Of a DNA stretch of 35,104 nucleotides, positions 17,023-25,611 are shown piece after piece. Both the position numbers and the translations under genes were made by a program. The DNA lies in contig NZ_CBCPHV010000017.1 of the NCBI RefSeq assembly GCF_965118635.1, positions 1 through 35,104 on the forward strand, read 5' to 3'. The DNA is from Empedobacter brevis_A (GTDB lineage: Bacteria > Bacteroidota > Bacteroidia > Flavobacteriales > Weeksellaceae). The notes under the pieces are model-generated. The model was given only the letters and a program-made list of their open reading frames with translations, made no database searches and had not been told where the DNA came from. The first letter of the stretch is position 1, and the number at the start of each line of letters is the position of its first letter.

Positions 17023-19293
17023 TTATATTTTAGGGAATTGGAACTCTATACTTGTTCCTAAATCGATTTCTGATTGTATGTTTAATTGTCCTTTCAAAAA
17101 ATGCACACGCGATTGTATGTTATGTAAACCAGCCGATTGAGTCAGTTTTGTATCATTTATATCAAAACCTTTTCCATCATCTTCAACAGTTATAGAATAG
17201 CTGGTTTCATCTTCCACAAATTGAATGATTATTTGTTCTGCTTGTGCATGTTTTATCGCATTATTCACCAATTCTTGTATGATACGATACACCAACAACT
17301 GATGCTCTTTATCTAGAGAATTTGTATAGCTCAAAAATTGAACATCAATATCCAAATGCTCATTCGACATTCTTATTGCATATTCTTTCAAGGCTTCTTC
17401 CAAACCATATTTCAACAACAAATCGGGCATTAAATTATGTGCCACACGACGCAATTCATCAACAGCACCATCTAATTGATGAATAGATTTTGTCATATCT
17501 TTTTTAGCATGCTCATCAATTTTTTCATTCAAATGGGTTAACTGTATTTTTGTTCCAGAAAGTAAACCTCCCAAACCATCGTGTAAATCGCGCGCAAGGC
17601 GAGCGCGTTCTTGTTCCTGTCCATCGAGAAGCGCCGTTAAAGTAGAAATCTTAGAATTTTGACGCTCTTGTTCAATTTCTAATTTATATAATGCTTCGCG
17701 TTGTTTCAAATGCTTGTTACGTTGTTTTAGCGCATATAGAAGTAAAGCAAGTAAAACGATAAAAAAGATAATCGAGAAGATGTAATATTTGTTTAATTTA
17801 TTCTTGAAGTTTAGTTCAGTAATATAATTTACCAATTCATCTTTACGATTCTTATTCTCTAGTTTAGATAATTTCAAGTTTTGTTGAGAAATCGTTAATT
17901 CTTGCGAACGTTTATCCGCTTCTAATCGAGTTAATTTTAACTGTTTACGTTGAAATTCTTCGCTTAATTTTGAGTTTTCTAATTCTTGTTTTTGTTGAAT
18001 GCCTAATGAATGCATCAATTGCAGTTGCTGTTCTTTTTTATCAGCTTCTAATTGCATTCGAATCATTTCTTGTTGCTGACGTTCTTTATCAAACTGAGCT
18101 TCTAATCGTTTACTGATTAGCGCTTGTTCATTATCATAAACCTCTTTATACATGCCAGTATATAATTTATGATAACGCAATGCTTCTTTAAAATTTCCTT
18201 GTTTATCTTCTATTTCAGATAAACTCAAATACAATGAAAGTAGAATATTCTTGTCAGGAATTGTATTTTGATTCACTTTTACAATAGAGTTCAGCAAATA
18301 GTTTTTAGCTGTTTGTATATCGTTTTGTTGCAAAGCTAATTCTGATAAAATACCATTTGCAGCAGCAAAATGATTAGATTGATTTGTTTCTAAAGCAATT
18401 TCCTTTGCTAATTCTGCATATTTCGTTACTCTATTTTGATAAAGTTTAGGATAAAAGTTAAGGTATAAATTCGCTAAATTAATGGCAACAAAAGATAAAT
18501 CTGTAGGAGTCATCATCTCCTTTTTATTCTGATAATAAGTGTTGATGGCGTTTGTATAATATTTTTCAGCTAAATCTCGCATGTAAATATTCTTCTCATT
18601 TTGCATAAACTTTTGCTCATACAAATAACCAATTGACATATAGGCCGAAAAGATTAAGTTAGGATCGTTTTGTTTTAACGCAACATCTAATGCTAGTTTA
18701 CTATATTTTTCTTGCAACTCATACTCATCCAATCGCGAATAGATTCCTGTTAATTGGTTGTAAACAGAAGTCATTCTTGTGTAAACAATAGGTGTAGCAG
18801 GAGCTTTATCATAAAATTTTAAAGCTTCTATATAGTTTTTTACAGCTTTCGCATCTTCATGATTATTTAAATCCAACCAACCTTCACAATACTTTATATA
18901 ACCTTTTGTTGATAGATCGGTTGTTCTTTCTCCATAATAAATTGCTTTTTGCAAATTAAGTTTAGAGGCTGTAAAATTATTTTCTATCCGATTATTCATT
19001 GCTGAAATAGCATATAAATAGGCCGCATATTTGCCATCTTTTAGCTTTTCTGCAGTTGCTATATTTTGTTTGAGAATAGAAAAAGCCTTTTCTTTCTGAT
19101 TGTTAAAGAACAATGCTTGTGCATATTTCCCAGCAACTTCGTATCGTTCGTTCGTGTTACTTTGAGTTTTATTGTATTGGTTTTCGAAATTTGTTAGAAC
19201 TTCTTGTGCATAAATAATTGAGCTTAAAAAGAAGAAACAACCAACTATAAGCTGAGCTACAAATGATTTTAATGCAAGTCTTTTTGTTAACAT
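17023..19293 (-). CDS. TPR-containing HisKA_3 (NarX-type) sensor histidine kinase
   Basis: I choose the ATG at 19293 (756 residues), where a signal-peptide-like start (MLTKRLALKSFVAQLIVGC to YAQ) begins. The frame is open to 19389, but that extension would be read through the terminator hairpin of the upstream gene. The order is: signal sequence, a helical TPR-like sensor region (about 40-400), a Gln/Glu-rich coiled coil, one transmembrane helix (about 503-522), the HisKA_3 phosphorylation site in ARDLHDGLGG with H571, and the HATPase_c domain with VNNAIKHA (N box) and VEDDGKGFD (G1 box). This architecture is frequent in Bacteroidota. It senses an unknown signal through the exported TPR part and phosphorylates the adjacent NarL-type regulator. 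Confidence 0.93.
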   Translation of the reverse strand: MLTKRLALKSFVAQLIVGCFFFLSSIIYAQEVLTNFENQYNKTQSNTNERYEVAGKYAQALFFNNQKEKAFSILKQNIATAEKLKDGKYAAYLYAISAMNNRIENNFTASKLNLQKAIYYGERTTDLSTKGYIKYCEGWLDLNNHEDAKAVKNYIEALKFYDKAPATPIVYTRMTSVYNQLTGIYSRLDEYELQEKYSKLALDVALKQNDPNLIFSAYMSIGYLYEQKFMQNEKNIYMRDLAEKYYTNAINTYYQNKKEMMTPTDLSFVAINLANLYLNFYPKLYQNRVTKYAELAKEIALETNQSNHFAAANGILSELALQQNDIQTAKNYLLNSIVKVNQNTIPDKNILLSLYLSLSEIEDKQGNFKEALRYHKLYTGMYKEVYDNEQALISKRLEAQFDKERQQQEMIRMQLEADKKEQQLQLMHSLGIQQKQELENSKLSEEFQRKQLKLTRLEADKRSQELTISQQNLKLSKLENKNRKDELVNYITELNFKNKLNKYYIFSIIFFIVLLALLLYALKQRNKHLKQREALYKLEIEQERQNSKISTLTALLDGQEQERARLARDLHDGLGGLLSGTKIQLTHLNEKIDEHAKKDMTKSIHQLDGAVDELRRVAHNLMPDLLLKYGLEEALKEYAIRMSNEHLDIDVQFLSYTNSLDKEHQLLVYRIIQELVNNAIKHAQAEQIIIQFVEDETSYSITVEDDGKGFDINDTKLTQSAGLHNIQSRVHFLKGQLNIQSEIDLGTSIEFQFPKI

Positions 19294-19351
19294 TTCGAGA
19301 TATAGAATTTTTTTGAATAAGCTAATATAAAGCCTTTTTCTAGAATGAAAG

Positions 19352-19383
19352 AAACTAAAACAATCCGAAGACTGTTTTAGTTT
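19352..19383 (-). terminator. hairpin with UUCG loop ending the 19416-20009 gene
   Basis: On the - strand a 14-bp stem (one G-U pair; 19352-19365 with 19370-19383) closes the tetraloop TTCG between C and G, the very stable cUUCGg form, and a T-rich stretch follows. It lies between the secreted-protein gene and the kinase gene and so argues for the later kinase start at 19293. Confidence 0.8.
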
Positions 19384-19415
19384 ACACATAAATATAGGTA
19401 GGTTAATAGAGACTG

Positions 19416-20009
19416 TTATTCATCAAAATCAATATGAATGTGAAAGAATTCTCCTTTCTGTAGAATACCATCTAGATTGCGATCAATAATTAGCATAATA
19501 TTCACTTCCGTTGTATCATACAATTCCCAATCCATGTCAGCATCATATTGAAAAACACCTTTCAATGTCCATTTATAGATATCCCAATCACCAGATGTTC
19601 CTATTTTTTCTACGCGCTTATCTTTTTTCGAAACGTAGTATAAATATTGGTGTCCATCAGCAGATAAAAAAGGATAATAGATTTGTTGATTTTTCTCTGC
19701 CGCAAAACCTGCTCCTGGTTCAAAATAAGGAATGTCATCTATTTTCATTCCTTCTTGCAATTTTGTGTCTACAGCGCTATCTGTAACCAAAGCTTGCGCA
19801 GCATAAAAGAGATTTTTATTTTCTTGATAAGGTTTATTCAAATATTCGATACTAAATTCTGCTGGACGTAATTTTATCGTTTGTTCCGCATCATAAATAG
19901 TATATACGTTGTGCCCTTGTTTTATAACAAGGTTATTGGTAGAATATTCTTGCGCATGAGCAACAAATGTCAGAAGACAAATAGCAATTAGTAACCTTAT
20001 CCTTTTCAT
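19416..20009 (-). CDS. secreted protein of unknown function
   Basis: The 197-residue product has a signal peptide (MKRIRLLIAICLLTFVAHAQ). The mature part is rich in aromatic and acidic residues, with stretches such as GDWDIYKWTLKGVFQYDADM, and ends in HIHIDFDE. I recognise no family and no catalytic motif. The tail DRNLDGILQKGEF resembles a single EF-hand-like DxNxDG loop and might bind calcium, which is only a guess. It is a one-gene unit with its own terminator. Confidence 0.75.
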   Translation of the reverse strand: MKRIRLLIAICLLTFVAHAQEYSTNNLVIKQGHNVYTIYDAEQTIKLRPAEFSIEYLNKPYQENKNLFYAAQALVTDSAVDTKLQEGMKIDDIPYFEPGAGFAAEKNQQIYYPFLSADGHQYLYYVSKKDKRVEKIGTSGDWDIYKWTLKGVFQYDADMDWELYDTTEVNIMLIIDRNLDGILQKGEFFHIHIDFDE

Positions 20010-20103
20010 ATCATTTTTTTGTAATTCGATAGGGCTAAATTATAGAAAAGCAAATACAAAAAAATCACTATAAATATTGAATTTCACTAGGACGATAATA
20101 AAA

Positions 20104-20128
20104 AAAGACAACTAAGTTAGTTGTCTTT
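20104..20128 (-). terminator. terminator overlapping the YqaE stop codon
   Basis: AAAGACAACTA (20104-20114) pairs with 20118-20128 over 11 bp with a three-base loop. On the - strand TTTTTTT follows. The TAA of the YqaE-like gene (20119-20117) lies at the top of the hairpin, so the last codons form one arm of the stem. Confidence 0.85.
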
Positions 20129-20302
20129 CAAATTTTTCATTCTGCTTTTATTACGCCCATCAAGGAGCGATGCTACAGCCCAAATTGCTGCGGGCAACCA
20201 TCCAATCAAGGTGATTTGTAAGATTAAGCAAATAACGCCTTGTATTATTTTTCCTCTTAAGATAAAAGATAACCAAGGTAAGAGTACGGCTAATATGATC
20301 AT
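20117..20302 (-). CDS. YqaE/Pmp3-family small membrane protein
   Basis: The 61-residue protein has two hydrophobic helices joined by a short basic loop (LPWLSFILRGKIIQGV, then LQITLIGWLPAAIWAVASLL) and a basic tail. This is the Pmp3/YqaE pattern, although the family's usual cysteine-rich tail is missing. Family members are stress-induced membrane peptides thought to affect membrane potential or ion leakage. Its ATG overlaps the stop of the preceding SDR gene by one base, so it is the last gene of the four-gene operon starting at 22828. Confidence 0.85.
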   Translation of the reverse strand: MIILAVLLPWLSFILRGKIIQGVICLILQITLIGWLPAAIWAVASLLDGRNKSRMKNLKDN

Positions 20303-20967
20303 TATATTTTAGGATTTGAATTAATAATTTCGTTAAAATGTAAAATTGATACTTTGTGAGAATCAGTTTTCAAATCATTTATGAGAAGCGATTCTGCAAC
20401 TTTCTCCGCATCTATCGATTTATATTTCGAAAGGCTTCCTTGTAAAAATAGATTAATGAATGGAGCTATTTTTTCACTCATTTTTTCCACGAAACGGAAT
20501 TCACCACGATGTCCAGTCAACAAAGAAGGGCGATACAAATACAAATGTTTTATTCCGATGTTCTGCAGTTTTTGTTCAGCTTCTCCTTTTGTTTTTAAAT
20601 AAAAGTTTGACGAATCTGCATTAGCTCCAACAGACGAAATATAATGAAACTTTGTCAAGCCTTTGTCAACTCCAAGTTGTGCAAAATGTACAGGAATATC
20701 CACTTCTATTTTATGATACGCTTCTAAATCGGGTGTTTTCTTGCGTGTTGTACCTAAGCAAGAAAATATAGAATCGATCTGTTTTACGTCATCTAAATTA
20801 GGTTCCGAATTGAAATCAGTAATGACCTCAACCACTTTCGGATGATTCATGTTTTGTGGTTTTCGAACAACCGAAACGATTGTTGAATATTCAGGATGGT
20901 TCAATAACTTTTCTAAGAGAAGAGAACCTATTAAACCTGTGCTCCCTAAAATTAATGCTGTTTTCAT
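20302..20967 (-). CDS. HTATIP2-like NAD(P)-binding atypical SDR
   Basis: The 221-residue protein begins with the Rossmann motif ALILGSTGLIGSLLLEKLL. It continues with SVVRKPQ, a central FSCLGTT, FHYISSVGANADSSNFYLKT with the Y-x3-K-like pair (YLKTK), and YRPSLLTGHRGEFR. This is the pattern of the short TIP30/HTATIP2-like oxidoreductases. Substrate and direction of reaction are unknown. It begins four bases after the flavin reductase gene and overlaps the YqaE-like gene by one base, so it belongs to that operon. Confidence 0.85.
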   Translation of the reverse strand: MKTALILGSTGLIGSLLLEKLLNHPEYSTIVSVVRKPQNMNHPKVVEVITDFNSEPNLDDVKQIDSIFSCLGTTRKKTPDLEAYHKIEVDIPVHFAQLGVDKGLTKFHYISSVGANADSSNFYLKTKGEAEQKLQNIGIKHLYLYRPSLLTGHRGEFRFVEKMSEKIAPFINLFLQGSLSKYKSIDAEKVAESLLINDLKTDSHKVSILHFNEIINSNPKI

Positions 20968-20971
20968 CGTT

Positions 20972-21850
20972 TTAAATTTCCATTAATAACCAATACCACG
21001 CACCATTCACATCACCTTGTTCCAAAAGTTTTGCGGCAACTTGATGACGCACTTCAACAGATTTAAACTTCTGAATATCTAGTCGTTGCATTAATTGTTC
21101 TTTGAAATTAAGAATCATTTCCTCAGTTGGTAATTTCTCTACATTTCCCAGTTGACCTAAATTGTTTCCTGACAAATAATTCGAATTTTTTACCTCATCA
21201 GGTAGCTGATCTATTCCTAAACCAACGGTACGCGTCGGTTTTTCGACCTCGAAAATAGATTCTGGAATAATACGACAATAATAATCTCCTCCCAAACGAC
21301 CTACTAAATCTAAGTCATAAGGAGAAACTTTGTTGTTATCGTCCAACAAATCTTTGTGAATATGTAAACGAACCACTTCTGCAATAACTAAATTCGCAGC
21401 TCCTGGCTGATCTGTAACCGAAATTACTTCGCGTACTTTACATTCCAATTGCACAGGCGATTCGGCAACGCGAGGAGGTTTTACCAATTCTGATGGAAGC
21501 TCTGTAAAACCAGCTTTCACAAATTCATTTACACCCTTCGGATATTCAACACTTGCCAATGACTGTTGTTGAACAATGTTATAATTGACAATATTTATAA
21601 CACATTCCGGATGCTCCCATATATTCTCTAAAGTATGTTTTGTAGAACCATCTCTCATTTTTCTTAATGGAGAAAAGACACAAATAGGAGGGTTTTGCCC
21701 CATCATATTAAAGAATGAAAAAGGACTCAAATTCACATTTCCATCTTTATCTATTGTACTTGCAAAGCAAATAGGACGAGGAGAAATAGCATGTTTGAAA
21801 ATATCATCAAATTGACTTGTATTTGGCTCGAAAGATTTTGTATGTTGCAT
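20972..21850 (-). CDS. flavin reductase-family (FMN-binding split barrel) protein
   Basis: The 292-residue protein has the flavin-reductase-like pattern ISPRPICFASTIDKDGNVNL, SPFSFFNMMGQNPPICVFSP and ESPVQLECKVREV, and a C-terminal helical extension of about 80 residues. Members bind FMN and are either NAD(P)H:flavin oxidoreductases or catalysts of unknown oxidations. The neighbour nine bases upstream encodes a fumarylacetoacetase-family hydrolase. The pair is seen in aromatic-acid degradation operons, so a role in tyrosine/homogentisate breakdown is possible but not shown. Confidence 0.88.
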   Translation of the reverse strand: MQHTKSFEPNTSQFDDIFKHAISPRPICFASTIDKDGNVNLSPFSFFNMMGQNPPICVFSPLRKMRDGSTKHTLENIWEHPECVINIVNYNIVQQQSLASVEYPKGVNEFVKAGFTELPSELVKPPRVAESPVQLECKVREVISVTDQPGAANLVIAEVVRLHIHKDLLDDNNKVSPYDLDLVGRLGGDYYCRIIPESIFEVEKPTRTVGLGIDQLPDEVKNSNYLSGNNLGQLGNVEKLPTEEMILNFKEQLMQRLDIQKFKSVEVRHQVAAKLLEQGDVNGAWYWLLMEI

Positions 21851-21859
21851 AAATTGAGT

Positions 21860-22828
21860 TTATTGATTATAAAGATGAATAGAATTTACTAATTTTCCTA
21901 ATTCTGTTACAGACATTTCTACAGTATCATTTGGCTGTAACCATTGTTCTTGGTATGCTGCGTCCTTGCGTTTTCCTGTTCCATTCAGCTCAAGAAAACA
22001 ACCAGTGCCTACAGTTCCAGAACCGATAACATCCCCAGGAAATAGTTTAACGCCATAAGAAATACGTTCTATAATTTCTGCGAAAGTCCAATGCATATCT
22101 TTAAAGTTTCCTCTAGAAACCTCAATGTTATTGACAGCACATGTCATTTCCAAATCATAGCAGTTTCCGATATGTCCTTCTTTAGGAGCGACTTTATATT
22201 TCTCAATTTCATTTGGCGTCACCAAATATGGCCCAAACATCGACGCAAAATCTTTTCCTTTAGCAGGACCAAGGTTTAGTTTCATTTCGTCCATTTGCAA
22301 AGCACGCGCACTCAAATCATTCAAAACCATAAAACCACCAATGTATTCATCTGCATTTTCTGCTTTTATATTGATTCCTTCTTTTTTTATGACAATCGCA
22401 ATTTCAAGTTCAAAATCCATGCGGTCAAAATGTTTTTCCATAGCATACACCTTTCCTGGACCTTGCACAGCTTGGTGATTAGAAAAATAGAATACAGGAA
22501 ATTGATCAAATTCAGGAATCATGTCCAAACCTCTATTCAAGCGCGAAGTTTCCACATGTTGGCGAAAAGCATACGCATCTCTAAAACTTGATGGATGAGG
22601 TATAGGAGCTAAAATTTGCGGTTCATTTACAATCGCTTTTTTGTATTCACCACGTGAAATTTCGTTCGTAATCTGTTCACAGATTAAAAGTGAAAATTCA
22701 TCATCAGCTAAAATATCAATTAGGGTAGTGGGTAAGTTGTGATTAATTTTTGTTAAATCATAGATAGCATCTTGCCAAACAAGGCCTACTTTTTCTTGTT
22801 GATTTTCTAGGAAAGTAACGAATTTCAT
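21860..22828 (-). CDS. fumarylacetoacetate hydrolase-family protein
   Basis: The 322-residue protein shows the FAH C-terminal fold: MDFELEIAIVIKKEG with metal-binding glutamates, FMVLNDLSAR, GPAKGKDFASMFGPYLVTPN, and PGDVIGSGTVGTGCFLE. Such enzymes cleave a carbon-carbon bond in beta-diketo acids using Mg2+ or Ca2+, for example fumarylacetoacetate to fumarate and acetoacetate at the end of tyrosine breakdown. It is the first gene of a four-gene operon with a flavin reductase, an SDR and a YqaE-like protein. The homogentisate dioxygenase expected beside a dedicated tyrosine enzyme is not in the window, so its substrate stays open. Confidence 0.9.
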   Translation of the reverse strand: MKFVTFLENQQEKVGLVWQDAIYDLTKINHNLPTTLIDILADDEFSLLICEQITNEISRGEYKKAIVNEPQILAPIPHPSSFRDAYAFRQHVETSRLNRGLDMIPEFDQFPVFYFSNHQAVQGPGKVYAMEKHFDRMDFELEIAIVIKKEGINIKAENADEYIGGFMVLNDLSARALQMDEMKLNLGPAKGKDFASMFGPYLVTPNEIEKYKVAPKEGHIGNCYDLEMTCAVNNIEVSRGNFKDMHWTFAEIIERISYGVKLFPGDVIGSGTVGTGCFLELNGTGKRKDAAYQEQWLQPNDTVEMSVTELGKLVNSIHLYNQ

Positions 22829-22931
22829 TATTTGTTGTTTGAGAGGTGAAGATACGAAGATGATTTTAATGTTGATATACTTTTATTTAACGAAAGGCTT
22901 CAAATACACGAAAAAATAATGGAAACGTTAA

Positions 22932-23020
22932 TTATTTGTTCAGTTCATCCCATTTCAAATTACGTTTTATCTGTTTTATGTAATCATAAGGTCGCAAAGA
23001 AGTGTATACAAACCTTAAAA
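22932..23020 (-). other. short open frame, possible relic of a gene 3' end
   Basis: On the - strand a frame stays open through the terminator hairpin at 23023-23044 and runs to a TAA at 22934-22932. It reads VYTSLRPYDYIKQIKRN and then LKWDELNK. The composition looks protein-like, but there is no start and I recognise no family. It may be the tail of a lost gene or chance. Confidence 0.2.
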
Positions 23021-23022
23021 AA

Positions 23023-23053
23023 ATAGCTCCCAATTGGGAGCTATCTTTTTTTT
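23023..23053. terminator. terminator of the SusCD/S9 peptidase operon
   Basis: ATAGCTCCC (23023-23031) pairs with GGGAGCTAT (23036-23044) around the loop AATT. The - strand continues with a run of seven T (complement of 23016-23022) and the + strand with CTTTTTTTT. It lies about 40 bases after the stop of the peptidase gene. Confidence 0.9.
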
Positions 23054-23082
23054 AAAGTTTTTAAACTTAAAAATTATTTATA

Positions 23083-25611
23083 TTAATTCTCTAACATGGG
23101 TTGTATCCAATCTGCAGCGGGTTTTCCTTTCAGAAAATGTTCCATCCATTGCCATACTTTATAATTTAAGTCTAAACGATTTTGTTTTTTTAATATACTA
23201 TGCCCTTCATCTGGATAATTAAGGTAGACAGCTTTTTTACGAACTCGTGTTAAACCATAAAAATAAGAACGTACTTGTTCTGGTAATATATTTTCATCTA
23301 AACTACCTCCCCAAAGTAAGAGTGGTTTTTGTACCTTCTTCACATGGTAAATAGGGGAAGCTTCCAAATAACCTTGCCAATTATCAAATAAACTACTGTT
23401 CATTCGTGTTTGTTGACGCTCTTCTCTCGCATAATCTGAATAAAAATTTTTATTAAATTTATACTCTGTCAAATATTTTCTAGGAATATCAATCACAGGA
23501 ACACCTATCATCGCTGTTGCAAATAGATTGGTTGTTCCCATAAACAGAGCTGCTTCATACCCGCCAAAAGATTGACCTGTAAGTCCAATATGCTTGGAAT
23601 CAATTTGTGGAATAGACTTGATATCATTTATTAAATATTCGATACTTTTGATTGCTGTTTTTTGTGAGTCATTCACTTTATAGGCCAAATCGGGTATCAA
23701 AACAAAATAACCGTTGTATACATAATGCATAAAATTAAAACCTATTCCAGAAAATAAACTAGGTATATCATCCTCTCTAAAATCGTACGAAAGTTTTTCA
23801 TAAACCCGAACTACCATTGGGTAAACTTTTGTCGAATCGTAATCTATCGGATAAAATAAATAGGCATTTAATTCTTGACCATCCACTGTATAATGCAGCA
23901 ATTTCTTTTTTAGTGGAGGGCGAGTGCCAGTTTTCATCCCTTTGCTTGCATATTTTAAGTCGGATTTATTTCCTTTTACTTCATAAATTTTTAAAGGTTC
24001 ATTGTAGCCTGATGTTGTGTAGACAATTCTTTCTCCGCCTTCAAAATCTTTGATGGTAAAATCTGATTGTGCAATAATTTTAAATTTATTTCCTTTGATG
24101 ATTCCTAAATTTGTGGTATAATCTTTCATTGAAATTCCTCTAACCAAAAGTGGCTTTTTCAAATCCACAGGTCGATTTTTGACAACATTCAAAGGTGATT
24201 CTCCCATTATCCAAAGAGGTTGTTCTTTCAATTCATAATTTATTTGATCAGAAGCCCCATTGGTTAACAATTGGATTGTATTTTTTAGGATATCCCAACT
24301 GTACAAATCATATTCAGATTTTACTATAAAAATACCTTTTTGAAAAGTAGGGGTAATTTTCTCCTTAGGTACATCACCTAAATTATTGTATTTACCATTA
24401 ACCAAAATAACATTCGCTTCAAATGGTGCTTCTTTGATTTCGTGTGTAGATAAGTTTTCACTTTTCCATCTTCCTTTTTCGAAATAAAGAACATAATCTG
24501 TATTTGGATCATAATAATAATTAAATTCATGTGTATATTGATTGGCAATAGGTTGTTGAATCCTTCCGTAATCTCTCACCAAGTGCATGGGTAATCTATC
24601 ATTGGTTAACGTATCAACAACATTCAATGCTTGATCAAACAACATAAAATCACCACCTTTTGTTAAAAACTTTTGTCTTTGATAGGGTTTAGTTTTATCC
24701 GGTTCCCATGTCCATTTTTTTTCTTGTAGATCATAAATACCTAATTGTAAACTAGAGGAAAATTTAGGACTGTATTGATTGGTATAACTTATTTCTGCTA
24801 ATTGATTTTTTTTATTTTCTAAAGCAAGCTTAAACAAAAGATATCGTTCCTCCCTTATTTCAAGGTTGGTAATATAATTTTCCGTAAAAAGAGATGGGTT
24901 TGGAGGTAGAATAATCGATTCAGAAATTATTTGATTGCTTTTATCTTTTTCCATCAAACGCATTTGATCATTCTCTTTTTTTAGCCCTATCCATTTTGTA
25001 TTATTTTCATGCAACCAATCGACAGTTGGAAAATTGAAGAGTTGGTTAGTTTTATTCTGCTTTAGGTCTAAAACATTCCAAACAGCATCAGTTTCAAAAT
25101 ATATTTTCTGAGATATAAAATCGATTCGATTATTCTTCAAATGTTTTAAGTAGTGTTTCACCTTACCATTTGCATCAGTAATAATCATTTCAGTTAGATC
25201 AATCGGTTTTAAAATAAGAGTTTGACTAGATGGAAGATGAATAAGATTTATAACACCCTCAAATTTCTTTTTCTTTCGTGTATACAAATTTTCAAACACC
25301 ACCTCTTTGTTAGGCAATTGATACACTAAAACCGAATCACTTGTGAATTTAAATGAAGATGTTTCAGGTAATAATCTACTCGTTCTATTCTTCTCTAAAG
25401 AAACAAGTTCATATTCCACTTTTCCTTCTCCATACAAATGTCGTACAATCATCCAATCCAAGTTAGGACTTTGTTCATATAAAGTACTTATATGGTAGTC
25501 TTTATAAGAATCGCTAAACTCTTTGACGGTTTGTGCCATAACAGGTTTTAGTTGACCGAGCAATACAAAAAGAAGAAGTAAAATTTGTAAAATTATTTTA
25601 GTAACCATCAT
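23083..25611 (-). CDS. secreted S9-family (prolyl oligopeptidase-type) peptidase
   Basis: The 842-residue protein has a signal peptide ending near KPVMAQ, a long beta-propeller-like N-terminal part, and a C-terminal alpha/beta-hydrolase domain. The serine is in GLTGQSFGGYEAA at S681, the aspartate in GGSLDENI at D772 and the histidine in DEGHSI at H804; this spacing is typical of S9 peptidases. The start overlaps the end of the SusD gene by 14 bases (a second ATG follows at once). Family members cut oligopeptides, often after proline or releasing dipeptides. In a SusCD operon it would digest peptides brought through the outer membrane. The family is sure; the peptide-uptake role is inferred. 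Confidence 0.92.
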   Translation of the reverse strand: MMVTKIILQILLLLFVLLGQLKPVMAQTVKEFSDSYKDYHISTLYEQSPNLDWMIVRHLYGEGKVEYELVSLEKNRTSRLLPETSSFKFTSDSVLVYQLPNKEVVFENLYTRKKKKFEGVINLIHLPSSQTLILKPIDLTEMIITDANGKVKHYLKHLKNNRIDFISQKIYFETDAVWNVLDLKQNKTNQLFNFPTVDWLHENNTKWIGLKKENDQMRLMEKDKSNQIISESIILPPNPSLFTENYITNLEIREERYLLFKLALENKKNQLAEISYTNQYSPKFSSSLQLGIYDLQEKKWTWEPDKTKPYQRQKFLTKGGDFMLFDQALNVVDTLTNDRLPMHLVRDYGRIQQPIANQYTHEFNYYYDPNTDYVLYFEKGRWKSENLSTHEIKEAPFEANVILVNGKYNNLGDVPKEKITPTFQKGIFIVKSEYDLYSWDILKNTIQLLTNGASDQINYELKEQPLWIMGESPLNVVKNRPVDLKKPLLVRGISMKDYTTNLGIIKGNKFKIIAQSDFTIKDFEGGERIVYTTSGYNEPLKIYEVKGNKSDLKYASKGMKTGTRPPLKKKLLHYTVDGQELNAYLFYPIDYDSTKVYPMVVRVYEKLSYDFREDDIPSLFSGIGFNFMHYVYNGYFVLIPDLAYKVNDSQKTAIKSIEYLINDIKSIPQIDSKHIGLTGQSFGGYEAALFMGTTNLFATAMIGVPVIDIPRKYLTEYKFNKNFYSDYAREERQQTRMNSSLFDNWQGYLEASPIYHVKKVQKPLLLWGGSLDENILPEQVRSYFYGLTRVRKKAVYLNYPDEGHSILKKQNRLDLNYKVWQWMEHFLKGKPAADWIQPMLEN

